DNA of 64,000 bases from Chrysoperla carnea. Taxonomy: Eukaryota > Arthropoda > Insecta > Neuroptera > Chrysopidae. The notes under the pieces are model-generated. The model saw only the letters and a program-made list of their open reading frames with translations. It searched no databases and was not told where the DNA came from. The stretch lies in the NCBI RefSeq assembly GCF_905475395.1, contig NC_058339.1, positions 92,204,520 to 92,268,519 of the forward strand, given 5' to 3'. Shown piece after piece: positions 45,160-57,195 of this stretch (the first letter of the stretch is position 1; each line of letters begins with the position of its first letter). The translations under genes were made by a program, and so were the position numbers.

Positions 45160-45802
45160 AAGGATGTATGAGCATGACAACAATGTTTGATTTAAAAGCT
45201 CAAAATTTGTTTGTAGGTAGTCTTTTACTCAAAGAATATGTGGTTAAAATTTCAGCTTAGGTATCCGTGCAAATTTTTAAGAAAAAAGTCATTAAAAATC
45301 GATATAAAATACATTGGCTCTTATGGAGGAATCTCAAAAAACGACATATTTTGGAAGTTTTTGATAATTTTCATTTGGAATGAATGAAAACAAATTAAAA
45401 AAAAACTTTTTAATAGAAAGTAAACATATTAGCAATGAATTAGAAAAGAAAAAAACTAAGTGTCACCGTCCATATAAGGGATGTAAGAGCAGGGTAGTTT
45501 AAGGGTTGAAGTTATTTTTATCTTATTTTCAACTTTGATGATGAATTTTGTTATAACTTCATGAATGTAGACGAAAAATAAGAATAAAATTTTTCGATAT
45601 GTGTCTTGGTTTTCGAAATATCGAAAGCTAAATAATTAAACAAAATTTTCAATTTTCGATATTTTGAAAATTAAGCCAGATATCGAAAAATTTTATTCTT
45701 ACTTTTCGTCTTATATCGTCAAGTAATAATATAAATTTATCATCAAAATTGAAAATATCTATTTGTAAATTTGTGCCCCCACTACCATGCTCATACATCC
45801 TT
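45160..45802 (-). mobile_element. M-family MITE, copy 2 (inverted)
   Basis: It has the same perfect 17-bp ends as copy 1 over 643 bp. Read on the minus strand it follows copy 1 almost base for base. Left flank TTAA (45158-45161) and right flank TTTAA suggest a TTAA-type target. Confidence 0.85.
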
Positions 45803-45959
45803 TAAGTTTAGTTCGTAACATACCTATGTGGTGTATATACGTAGATACATCTATGTATGCAGCATTGAAGCAAGCGTATTCGAAAAATGTTGAATTCTAT
45901 AATTTTATTTGTGCTATTAAACGCTGAAAACTGTTCATTAAACGCTATAATAACCAACA

Positions 45960-46240
45960 TTAATATTGAAACGTACAGTGCATCGCATTTGAGATGAAGA
46001 CACTCTCTCATTTTTTCTTTATTTATAGGAATATCGATCTGAAATTTTACACAGTCATGGGTCTCATTTTTTAACATACTTAACCGAAATCTGAACTTTA
46101 AACTCAGACTTCTAAAAAGTGACAAATAGGGTTGATTCCTCAGTGATGGTTAAAGATATCGAAACAAATTATAAGGAAAGATTGTTTAGAACATTTTTTT
46201 TTGTACTCATGTAAAGATTTTCATCACAAAATTCACATTT
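45960..46240 (+). repeat. A-family left part, interrupted by P copy 2
   Basis: TTTATTTATAGGAATATCGA, TTACACAGTCATGGGTCTC and TGGTTAAAGATATCGAAAC match 26972-27240. Homology stops where AACCGACTTCAAAC begins. Confidence 0.6.
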
Positions 46241-46885
46241 TTTTAACCGACTTCAAACAAAAACGGAGGAGGTTATCAATTCGACTGTTTGTTTTTTTTT
46301 ATGTTTGTTACCGCATAACTTTTGACTGAGTGAACCGATTTTTATAATTCTTTATCTGTTTGAAAGCTGGTGCTTCCCGTGTGGTCCCATTTCATCATTT
46401 TCGTCCAGTTCTGACAACGTCATCTAAGAGAAAACCATAAAAATCTTAAATTTGCATTAAGTATGCACGACAAGAGGACGAATAACTCAATATCAAGCCA
46501 ACCGATTTCAATGATTCTTTTTTAAGTGATAAATTAGTTAGGGTACTTCAGATTCACTGAAAATCACAAAATAAAAAAAACTTTTAACCAAAAGAAAATC
46601 TTTTCCAAAACAAATTAATATGCACTAAAAAGTAAAAAAATAACGATAATATAATGTAGTTAAAATTATTGTTATTTTTGGAGTCGGTGTCAGCCAAGGA
46701 AACAACTCTGACAGAACAGTTTGCTACATTAGCTTGGCTGACACTGACTCCAAAAATAACAATAATTTTAACTACATTGTATTATCGTTATTTTTTTACT
46801 TTTTAGTGCATATTAATTTGTTCTGGAAAAGTTTTTCCTTTGAAGTCGGTTTTCTTTTTTGTTAAAAGTTTTTTTTTAACTTTCT
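46241..46885 (+). mobile_element. P-family element, copy 2, with large palindrome
   Basis: It starts AACCGACTTCAAACAAAAAC as copy 1 does. About 115 bp (46581-46698) pairs with 46733-46875 around a 34-nt loop. The loop is identical to that of copy 1. Non-coding. Confidence 0.8.
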
Positions 46886-47802
46886 ACCATAGGAAATTAT
46901 TGTAATGGGTCCGATTTTCGAAATTGAAATTTTCAACATATCTTTACGTTTCATGATTAGCACAAGGCATTAACTCTAATTTGGAGAAGAAGTATGTGAG
47001 TGTTTTTGTTTATGTATGTACGTGCGTACACTTTTGGTGCGTTTTGCATGGGTCCTTTTCATTGGTCTTAACCCACTTGTATCGTGAATAACTATTATTT
47101 AATTATAAATATTTTATCAAAAATAAAGTGCATACTGTCGTTATTGTTTCAAAGGTTATCGACACGTATCTAATAAAATAAAAGTTTATGTCATCAAGAA
47201 ATGAACACCTAATTAGCATTTCAACTATAATTTGTTTAGACTGGATGCAATTGATAAAAAAAAAGTATATGTAACTTATATATGCGCGCTCTATCAACCG
47301 AAACAAATTATCAATTTGTTCCGCTGCTAATTTAAAAAACTTTTATTAAATTGTTGATTTGTTTATAGAATATTATCATAGGCATGTTTCAATAAATAAA
47401 TTCAAGAGAATCTAATATAATTACAAAATCAAGATAAGCTGGAAAATTTATCATATTAAGAAGATGCGTTCGAATTTAATTTGTCAAAAAATGTGCATCA
47501 ATGAATAGGAAACTAAAACTTTTTTAACCAAATATTTAATCAAATTTTATAATAGTTAAAACTGCCATAAACTTAATAGCTTACGAGATATTTGAAAAAA
47601 AAAACCTATTTTCGCGACCTTTGGCCTTGATTAATTGACTTTATATAGGTCATTTCTGGCATCCAAATAAACATAATCCCGTTGAAAAAACTTCATTTAG
47701 ATTTTTTAAGCAGAAAAACATAAATTTTTCTGGGTTACTGCTGCATAAAATAAGGGCAGTGATTGCAAGCCAAACACATTGTATATAATATATAATATAA
47801 TA
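46886..47802. other. Unassigned intergenic sequence
   Basis: No coding or repeat assignment, apart from a short inverted region of low complexity. Confidence 0.3.
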
Positions 47803-48243
47803 CAGTGTATCCACGGATAAAGGTAACTATACTCGTAAATTTTCTTATTTTGCATTTCAAGAAAAAAAGTTCTTCTTTATAAAAAATTTGGCTTATTCTT
47901 AAAAGTATGTAGGCATAGCAATGTACAGGGTAGCCAAAAATTAGGAATCCTTTTTGGTAAATTACCCTAAGCCAATTTTTTGGAAGTATTTCAAAAAATA
48001 GACAGAAGAAAAAAGCACAAAATGATTTTACAAAATTTAACATGTACATATTATCAATCATTCAAACCAACAAAAAAATCAAAGCAAATTTGAGTAAAAA
48101 AGTAAGCGTTACATTTATAGTATACGAAGATACGATAGGAACATATTTCCAACCGGGTGTCCCACGATTTTTTGTAAAGAGTTACTTTTTTTCTTAAAAT
48201 GTAAAATTTACGAGTATAATTACTTCTATTTATGAACACACTG
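47803..48243. mobile_element. Tc1-like MITE
   Basis: The left end is CAGTGTATCCACGGATAAAG with TA flank at 47801-47802. The right end is ATTTATGAACACACTG with TA at 48244-48245. Inner terminal sequence also pairs (ACTATACTCGTAAATTT / AAATTTACGAGTATAATT). A further right end with the same sequence is at 48861-48925. Confidence 0.6.
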
Positions 48244-48316
48244 TAAAATATATTGTTATGGTATACGAAGATACGATTGGTACAGAATTCCAACCGGGTG
48301 TTCCACGACAACTCTC
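48110..48316. repeat. Duplicated 60-bp module
   Basis: TATACGAAGATACGATAGGA with CCAACCGGGTGTCCCACGA (from 48120) recurs as TATACGAAGATACGATTGGT with CCAACCGGGTGTTCCACGA (from 48261). The second copy lies just outside the Tc1-like right end. A diverged relative is near 54680. Confidence 0.7.
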
Positions 48317-48850
48317 GTTTTTTTATACCATGAAATATACATAGTATATTAAGTTTAGTCCCAAGTTTGTAACGCTTAAAAATAATGATGCTAGGAAAAA
48401 AATTTTGTCATAGGTGTTCATAAAATCACCTAATTAGTCCATTTCCGGTTGTCCGTCCGTCCGGCCGTCCGTCTGTGGACATGATAACTCAAAAACGAAA
48501 AAAGATATCGAGCTGAAATTTTTACAGCGTACTCAGGACGTAAAAAGTGAGGTCAAGTTCGAGCATCATAGGTCAATTGGGTATTGGGTCCGTAGGACCC
48601 ATCTTGTAAACCGTTAGAGATAGAACAAAAAATTAAATGTAAAAAATTTTCCTTATCAAAAATTAAACAACTTTTGTTTGTAACATTTTTTCGTAAACGT
48701 AACTGTTTACAATATGTACTATACTTGATTATCAGTTATGTATGTGTCACATGTATGTATGTGTTATGTGATAAAGAAATCAACACTGACTATGCATGGT
48801 ATTTCAACAATTAACTCAGTCAATTGTTTGTTTTCACTTGTTTTTTTATT
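48317..48850 (+). repeat. B-family element, nearly full length
   Basis: TTTTTTATACCATGAAATAT, TTGTCCGTCCGTCCGGCCG, AACTGTTTACAATATGTACT and CAATTGTTTGTTTTCACTTG mark its two ends and core. Confidence 0.75.
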
Positions 48851-48860
48851 AAGAGTGATT

Positions 48861-48925
48861 ATTTTTCTTAAAATGAAAAATAAGTAAATTTACGAGTATA
48901 GTTACCTCTATTTATGAACACACTG
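48861..48925. repeat. Tc1-like right-end remnant
   Basis: AAATTTACGAGTATAGTTACC through TTTATGAACACACTG repeats the right end at 48200-48243. Confidence 0.55.
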
Positions 48926-49904
48926 TAAAATATATTGCGAATGGAAGCACACAGAAGAATAAAGGAAAATTAAAGCTTGCGCAATCTCACCAAACATCAA
49001 TAGCCGGAGCTGTATAGTTCCAGTCACCGGAGTGTGCAGTATTATATGTACAAGTATAAAGTATAATAATATTAGAATAATATGGTGCATAATAAGTATA
49101 TGTTAGTTAGTTAGTATGATGGTATATATCTATCTACCGTTTTATGCGGAAAATCATTCAACATTGTCCGGGTAATGAATGATGTGTTGATCATCTAAAA
49201 ATATTTGTTATATTTTTGTTGTTTAATAATAATAATAATAATAAAATATTGTTGTTTAATTAAAAGTGTAAAAAAAATATTAAAATATAACAGAATTATG
49301 CTAACTATTGTCACTGTTGGTGCCTATAAACGGTTATTTTCAAGCTGTTACTGTTCGTTATTTAATAAATAATAGTTGTGCAAGCTCCGTCGTTTATTTA
49401 ACGGCGTGGCGTGTCCTTACTACTACTAATACTACCACCAAAGATCATCTTTATTTACATATAATATATATATATATATATACATTAATATTTAATAAAT
49501 TAATAATTATTATTAATTATTTAATTGTTTTAATCACGTACAAATTATTTTAAAAAAATAATCAGTATAAACAATAAATTAAATTAAATATTATTAAATA
49601 AAATATAAATTCAATTTATGTTTTAATATTGTTATTATAAATATTATGGAATTATTATAAAATTTATTGATAATATTTTGTTTTAAAAGGTAAGTGTTGT
49701 CAGTTTTACATATTTAGTTTTTTTTAGTCCATGTGATGTAAGAACGTAGGTACTACAAATACTGCATTTAGAAAACTGCAGCTTCCATCTAAATTACAAA
49801 ATTCGCGTTAGCTCTGCGCTACTATAGCGCTACGAAACGTTTGTGTTTAGAGTTAAGAGTGTGTTTTTTTTTTGGTAACAGATATTGCAGAGGTATAAAT
49901 CAAG
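48926..49904. other. Unassigned intergenic sequence with microsatellites
   Basis: A (TAA)n run lies at about 49226-49244 and a (TA)n run at about 49466-49482. No gene seen. Confidence 0.35.
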
Positions 49905-50205
49905 CCCGCAAACATTGATGTCTAAACTCGCACTTGAAACAATATCTAAGAACAATCTCCATTAAATTTCCTTTTTCCAAACTGAAAAGATTTTGATTAT
50001 CATCACCAATTTTTTGGGTTTTTCGCGTACGGAATCCTAAACTCGAACTTGAAACATAGCTAAAAACACTCGCCATTAAAAAAAACAAAAACAATCCAAA
50101 TCGGTTCCTCCGTTTAGGCACTACGATTCTACAGACAGACAGACATTCGCACATAGCGGTGAAACTTATAACACCCCCTTTTTTAGTTTTGGGGGTTAAA
50201 AACAG
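49905..50205 (+). repeat. K-family element tail
   Basis: TTTTTCGCGTACGGAATCC, AAATCGGTTCCTCCGTTTAG, ACAGACAGACAGACATTCGC and TAACACCCCC match the other K copies. Confidence 0.6.
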
Positions 50206-50224
50206 TCAAATAGCGAAATATTTG

Positions 50225-50370
50225 AACAGTAAGACAGATTTGAATGCGGTTTTCTGTATTCGATTCGTTATAGAATGTCAAAAAATAAATATAAAAAATT
50301 AAAAATATGCAATTTGCATAAATAAAAATTGGATCACAATTTGTGTAATCAATTGGAGCAGTGTGACCAA
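50225..50370 (+). repeat. H-related fragment
   Basis: AGATTTGAATGCGGTTTTCT and GTATTCGATTCGTTATAGAA match the left arm edge of H. Confidence 0.45.
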
Positions 50371-51414
50371 TTGAAGCTGGGGGATGGAAATTTGGTAAAA
50401 TGTATTATTGGCTACACTATATTTATATTTTTGTATTCATTGAATCTAAATTAAATATTTCTAATTAGTTAAATGTTAAATGAATATATTTTATTTTCAC
50501 TTTCAAGGTTTTAAACTCAAAGTAGTTTATTAGTTTGATAAATCACATAAATCATTTTAATCATTTTAAGCAAACAATTAAGTTAATAAGTTTGTACTTG
50601 ACAAAAAAATATTAGATTATATTATTTTAATATTTGCAAACAAAATTAGCACTAAATCAAATTTACGCTATTTATTATGCAAAAAAAAAATAACATTACT
50701 TAATGTAGATATATTAATTTAAGTGCCAGGGTTCTGTACTCGAAAAATTTGTTGGGGTCTTAGTGAAAAGATCTTAGTGATGAAATTCTACTACTCGCGA
50801 AATTTTGTCTTTCATTCATATATTAAAAAAATATATTATATTAAAATAAAAAAATTATGTTTTGAATTATAAAAAACATGCAGCAGATTGTAATTTTACA
50901 CGTACATTAAATGATAAGAAACTTTTGATGATAATAAAAAAAAATATATATAAAAATAACATCATGTCATTAACCACTAAAATGTTTGATATGACTGCTT
51001 AATATTAAGGAAATGTGTGGCATAATTTTACCCATGAAAGAAATACTGTATAGGAAATGAAGAATTTAAGATTGCAATTTTATGGAACAAAATTATTTTT
51101 TATGGGACCAGGTTCAAAATATTCGTATATTAGAAAACCTGCTAGTTCCTCTAAGCCAATTCTGGTGAAAAATTATGAAAGTGGACAAAATAGTCATTGG
51201 ACCTTATTTATTTATATTTTGGGCTATTTTAAGCATTTTTTATCTTCTGAAATTTTTTCATAAAACTCTCCGTTTTTGAGATAGATTGGAAAAAAAAACC
51301 CTAGTGAAAATTTGATATTATCAAAATTAACGATTATTGGAAGATCGAATTTTCCGCAGTCTAGCATTTGTTAGTATACAAGTAAAAGTAAAAGAGATTC
51401 TTTTAAGACTGTAT
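50371..51414. other. Unassigned intergenic sequence
   Basis: AT-rich with no coding or repeat assignment. Confidence 0.35.
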
Positions 51415-52010
51415 CACTTACATAGCGTTACCAACTTTCCAGATTTAATCGGGAGACTCCCGAAATCGTGTAGTCTTTCCCGACTCTCTCGAAATTCTCC
51501 ATCGTTTCTTCCGGAAAAAAAAAACTTTAGCTGGAGAATAATTCTTTAGCCAAAAGTTGTCAAGAGCAATAGAGGACATTTACCTGTGTCCATTACTTTG
51601 ACTTGAAATTCTATCAAGGCCATTGGACCTAGATCTTCAAATAATCTTGAAAATTTACCTGGGCTTAAAGTTATTAACATAGACGAATGATCTTTATGGT
51701 CCATGATAACTTTTGTTTAAAATTTATTTCTTAGAAATAGTGCATTTTCTCACAATTAAATGCAATAATGGACAGATTTTTAGGTCACGTTTCCTTCGAA
51801 AGCTAAAGATTTCGAAAAAATGTTGGTCTTTTTATGAGAATCAACTCTCTTATTTAAAGTGTTATTTTATTTCTTACCTTTTAGCATCTAAAATGACTAT
51901 CAATGCAACCCAGAGAACTAGATTCAATCTGATGTCAGAACATGATGTTCCCCATCGAATTCTAGAACTTTTACACTTTCACCCTGTATACATTTTAACC
52001 GGAAATAAAT
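51415..52010 (+). repeat. A-family element, long copy
   Basis: TTTAGCCAAAAGTTGTCAAG, GGACATTTACCTGTGTCCAT, TTTATTTCTTACCTTTTAGC, TCTGATGTCAGAACATGATG and the end CACCCTGTATACA follow one order. This is one of the longer A copies. Confidence 0.65.
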
Positions 52011-52399
52011 ATATTTCTTCATATTTATATTCACGAATATTATAAAACTTTACCAAGAAAATTTAAATTTGAATAAATTATTCACATAAGATTAGATAAA
52101 AAGTGTTAATTAACTTTCATTTAACTTTAATTACTCTTCTTTTTTTGTTTGTAATTGTATGAATTCATGGCATTTATGTTATAATTACAAAACTATATTC
52201 TCCGCGCTCGGACAAATTAGAATACCTAATTTGTTTTGTCATTTAAAACTATTTTTTTTAAATAATTTGTACAATTTTTAAAATGTCACCACTTTGGTAT
52301 AAACTTCTTCAACCGCATTTTGTTTTGAAAAAATAATTTCTTTGCATGTTTAACATTTTAAACTTCATATTCGTAAATATTTTCCGACAATTTGTATAT

Positions 52400-52460
52400 T
52401 TCATACATACAAGGTATAATAATTTCAGTCCCAAGTTTGTAACGCTTAGAAATATTGATA
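52400..52460 (+). repeat. B-family 5' fragment
   Basis: CAGTCCCAAGTTTGTAACGC and TTAGAAATATTGATAA are the start of B only. Confidence 0.55.
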
Positions 52461-52562
52461 ATTCATATTGCATTGATATATTGCAAGTATTGACTAACAA
52501 GAAGCATTCTAAGAGGAGTAACTATAACCTTAGTGATGTAGACCTGCTGCTCATTAAATTTT

Positions 52563-53120
52563 TTTTTATACCATGTATATATGAAATATACATAGTATAT
52601 TAAGTTTAGTCCCAAGTTTGTAACGCTTAAAAATAATGATGCTAGGAAAAAAATATTGTCATAGATGTTCCTAAATCACCTAATTAGTCCATTTCCGGTT
52701 GTCCGTCCGTCCGTCTGTGGACACGATAACTCAAAAACGAAAAAATATATCGAGCTGAAATTTTTACAGCGTACTCAGGACGTAAAAATTGAGGTCAAGT
52801 TCGTAAATGAGCATCATAGGTCAATTGGGTCTTGTATCCGTAGGACCCATCTTGTAAACCGTTAGAGATAGAACAAAAGTTTAAATATAAAAAATGTTCC
52901 TTATCAAAAATTAAACAACTTTTGTTTGAAACATTTTTCCGTAAACATCACTGTTTACCCGTGAGGACGCCAATTAGGCGGAAATTTTATAATATCTACT
53001 ATACTTGATTATCAGTTATGTATGTGTCACATGTTTGTATGTATAATGTGATAAAGAAATCAACACTGACTATACATGGTATTTCAACAATTAACTCAGT
53101 CAATTGTTTGTTTTTAGTTG
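52563..53120 (+). repeat. B-family element, full-length type
   Basis: It is very similar to 48317-48850 across its length, including TCACATGTTTGTATGTATAA and CAACACTGACTATACATGGT near the 3' end. Confidence 0.78.
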
Positions 53121-53790
53121 TTTTTATTCAACATTCAATTATGAAAAGTACATTAAGTACATTGTTATTAATAAGATCATATGTAAATATTTATGTAATT
53201 TATTACATCAAAATATGATATCTTTCAATAGATTTACAACAAATCAATACTACCTATCTATTAGTTGTAAATTTATTTACATTATTTTATTATAAACAAT
53301 ATAATAAAAGAGTTATTTCTCATTATCTACTTTTTTTTTTAATAATAAAAATATAAAAAGTTTTCCCGCATTCAATACTGAATTATTTGTTTGATAACTA
53401 TTATTAACTAATGGTACGAAAATTCTGTTGAATAACCAATTATACGATTTAAAAACGACAACCCTGTAGCTACTGGAGCGATATTCCGCCCGGGTCGAAC
53501 TAGTTTAAGAAGTTGTTGTATTGTTTAAGGTCATAAAATTGTTGTTGTTTTAAAGGAACATAAATTATATAATAGCCACAAACATTATAGTTTATGGTTT
53601 ATTAAGTTTTGTTTAGAAGAAGTTTCACTTTTATGCATACATTATTTATAATTGTTACAACAAATTGTTTTACATATTTTAAGTGTAAATTTAATGGGCC
53701 TTATATTATGTTGATTCAAGTGTTTATAGTGTCTATAGCAAGTAGCTATGTTGCCGGCGACATACAGAAAATTTGAGATTTACATACATA

Positions 53791-54309
53791 ATAGGTTGGC
53801 TGATAAGTCCCCGGTCTGACACATATATGGCGTCGCTAGTATTAAATGCATATTATTTTTATATAGTACCAACCTTCAAATGATTCGTGTCAAAATTTGA
53901 CGTCTGTAAGTCAATTAGTTTGTGAGATAGAGCGTCTTTTGTGAAGCAACTTGTGTTATTGTGAAAAAAATGGAAAAAAAGGAATTTCGTGTTTTGATAA
54001 AATACTGTTTTCTGAAGGGAAAAAATACAGTGGAAGCAAAAACTTGGCTTGATAATGAGTTTCCGGACTCTGTATTTTTTCCCTTCAGAAAACAGTATTT
54101 TATCAAAACACGAAATTCCTTTTTTTCCATTTTTTTCACAATAACACAAGTTGCTTCACAAAAGACGCTCTATCTCACAAACTAATTGACTTACAGACGT
54201 CAAATTTTGACACGAATCATTTGAAGGTTGGTACTATATAAAAATAATATGCATTTAATACTAGCGACGCCATATATGTGTCAGACCGGGGACTTATCAG
54301 CCAACTGAA
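53791..54309. mobile_element. Himar1-type mariner foldback (double 5' end)
   Basis: 53795-54029 and 54071-54305 are perfect inverted repeats of 235 bp around a 41-bp spacer. TA dinucleotides flank at 53789-53790 and 54310-54311. GGTTGGCTGATAAGTCCCCG with GGTCTGACAC is the irritans mariner terminus. Each arm also carries the 5' leader and the beginning of the transposase frame (ATG at 53970, MEKKEFRVLIKYCFLKGKN). The plus-strand frame reads about 34 transposase residues (to EFPDS) and then enters the inverted arm. No active transposase is possible. Confidence 0.92.
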
Positions 54310-54767
54310 TATAGGCCATTACTACTGAATACACAGAACTGTTCGATCTGAACGCTCGCCGTGGTACCATTTTTTTCCCCACGAAATACCCAAATGAACA
54401 TTCGTTGCAATCATTGAGTTGTGAAAATGAGTAATCCGAAGTTAAAGTTAATAGAGATAATTTAAAGTAAGTGAAAGGAAATTTAATGTTATATCATAAC
54501 AATTATCATGATCAAACTAAATGTAGGTAATGTATGCACATATTGGATTGACTACTAAATCAAAAGTATGTCTTTTTTAAACTAATATTACAATTATTTC
54601 ATAAAGTAAAAACTAAAAGTAGAAAAAAGAAAAGTAGATTTTGTAAATAAAAATGTAAGCGCTACATTAATATAGTACAAAAATACGAAAGGGGTATAGT
54701 TCCTACCAGATACCCCTTGACACCTCTCGTTCTTTTATTTAATAGCGTAGATTCTAATATCAATGTA

Positions 54768-55244
54768 CTAGCTGTGAACTACCCGCTTTGCTGGGCAACA
54801 TCCCCACTTGCACCCCTCCCTCCACATTTCCTTGCGTGGGATAACAGTTTTGTAATGTACACGTCATGCTCTTTTATTTGATACCCCACTTAGGTATATT
54901 TGTAAATATTCGATAATTCCTTCCCACTTTCTCGCTACACCTTTCTACCCTCCGAAGGTTAAAAGTAGATAAAAACAATAGATCTTTGAAGCTGGTTGTA
55001 TATCGTGTCAATATTTGAGCTTAATCGATGCGCAACTTTTTTAGTTTTTGAAGCATATCCCTTTCAACCCCTTACTCTTTTATAATATGGATATATGATA
55101 CATAAAAACCTTCCTCTTGAATCACTCTATCTATTAAAAAAAACCGCATCAAAATCCGTTGCGTAGTTTCAAAGATTTAAGCGTACATAGGGACATAGGG
55201 ATATAGGGATAGAAAAAGCGACTTTGTTTTATAATATGTAGTGA
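54768..55244 (+). mobile_element. G-family element, copy 2
   Basis: It is almost identical to 36635-37131 from CTAGCTGTGAACTACCCGCT to AATATGTAGTGA, 477 bp. It lacks about 20 bp around CAACCCCTATTTCAACCCC. Confidence 0.78.
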
Positions 55245-56054
55245 TTCGAATATATCTAAAATACAATAAATTCTATCAAACATCAAAAATTAATTATTCA
55301 ACTTGTCAGCGAACCAGCGATACGAAACGATATGAAAGGTTTATTACCGTGGCTGTCCGATTATATTTGTATAAAAGTAAAATACAATACAATAATTAAG
55401 GTAATTAAATTTTATATTTAGACAATCATAAACAATCATAAACAAATTTAATTTTGTCCACCTTGAATTTAACCTCTAAATGCTTGTTGTCAGGTTGGAG
55501 AAGTGGTCGGAAAATTTTTTCCCAAGAATAAAGAATATTTCTTGCATATTTTCTCTAAAAAAATAGTTTCAGAGATATTTAAAGTTCGAAAATACTTATG
55601 CCAAAATATCCTAAATCAATTCTGAAAAACACTATGAAAAATCAAAAAGGAAAATCCGTTGGAAACTTCTCATTAAGAGAACACGCTTTTATAGCCATTG
55701 ATTTTCTGCGCCTTACAACTCGCAGGACATCTAGGCTCAAATTGTAGCTTTTAATGGTTGGTACAACCACTGCACAAGTATTAGCCTCGTAGATGAATGA
55801 TGAAACCGTGAAACGCAAAAAACCATGGTTGTATCCCCTGAAATAACCACCACGTAAAAAGTTTTACCTCTTAACATTAAAAAGTGATTTTTTATCAGTG
55901 TTTCAGCCAACTGTCTTCTCTTTTTCATAATAGAATCTAATTAAAAGAAAATCAATAGTGGGTGGATATTATTAATATTAATAATTAATAATAAATATTT
56001 GCATTTCAAAACATCTGTTGTTAAAATTCATACTTTAAATATAATATATTAAAT
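55245..56054. other. Unassigned intergenic sequence
   Basis: The 55640-55930 part is less AT-rich than its surroundings and holds a 63-codon minus-strand frame (55737-55928). No family is recognised, so I do not call a gene. Confidence 0.35.
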
Positions 56055-56265
56055 GTACAGAATGATTTCTTTTAAAAGTTTCCACCTTTAAATTTCGAAA
56101 ACGGAAAAGTATATGTATATCAGTTCATTCTAGGGAGGAATGAAAATTCTTCAAGATCAAACAGGAGCTCTGTAACTTTTGTTTTGTTAATTTTTTTGAT
56201 TGGTTAACTACAAAACGAGCTTTTAGCCATAATAGATTAAAATGATACACAGTATGTATAAAAAT
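56055..56265 (+). repeat. A-family partial copy
   Basis: TCTGTAACTTTTGTTTTGTT, TTTTTTTGATTGGTTAACTA and CATAATAGATTAAAATGATA match A. Confidence 0.6.
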
Positions 56266-56751
56266 CTCGTGCCACATGTTTGATCGGAATCAATTAAGAA
56301 ACAAATAAACCGATTTTCATCAAATTCCAACTTAAAATATAGGATAGATTTTAGATAAGATCCCATTCCACCCCGACTAAAGGGAGGAGACAGGGGGATG
56401 ACATAAATCCGTCATTTTTTACCGTCACTTTTCCGCACTATTCCGCACCCAAAAAATTAAAGTCCATGAAATTATGAGGGCAGGAAAATTGAAGGAATTA
56501 TGTGGACTTAGGAAATGAAAGTTATAGCGTGGTAGTCTGAACCACAGTAACGCGTGTCCGAGCATCTAGTTTATTTATATATATTTACAAAGTGTTTTGT
56601 GTGGCTCTTAGTGTATTTATTTATAAGAACGACAAAACGAAACGTATTTAAGTTGTATCAAACAATAATAATAAGCGGAAGTACAAACACCCACAGGATT
56701 TTTTTTTTGTAACATATATGTATCTGTAAAAATATTGTTATCATATCTTTT
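56266..56751. other. Unassigned, with a possible element end
   Basis: ACAGTAACGCGTGTCCGAGC with ATCTAGT near 56537-56570 resembles the ends of G/D-type elements. Nothing else recognised. Confidence 0.35.
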
Positions 56752-57195
56752 AAGGTAGTACTAGCGCCAAGGCAAGTTTAGACTTGTGGTTGAAATTATT
56801 TTTACCTTATTATCAACTTTATTGATGAATATTTTTATAACTTCATGAATGTCGACGAAATATAAGAATAAAATTTTTTGATATCCGCCTTGGTTATCAA
56901 AATATCGAGAGCTAAATAATTAAATATATATTTAATTTATGTCCTTACTATCTTTCTCATACATCCTTAAATAGTCGGGCACAACGGTATTTTTTTTGTT
57001 TTCACTAATTTATGAAGGTTTTAAAAAACATTTCATCCATTTACCTTTTTCCCGTAAGACAATGTAATATGCTTACTTTTGAAGTCATTTATTTATTTAA
57101 ATAATCGGTCAACCCCCCCTAAAATTTTTCAAACATCATTAAAAAAAAAATCAAAACTTTTATCCAAAATTGCCTTAGCGCTTGTACATCCTTAA
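56752..57195 (+). repeat. Diverged M-family element
   Basis: TTGTGGTTGAAATTATTTTT, CTTCATGAATGTCGACGAAA, GAGAGCTAAATAATTAAAT and a right end GTACATCCTTAAA follow M order with many changes. Confidence 0.55.

Noticed and set aside
53859..54149. 96- and 74-codon minus-strand frames
   Set aside because: Explained by the mariner palindrome; the minus frame repeats the plus-strand transposase start.
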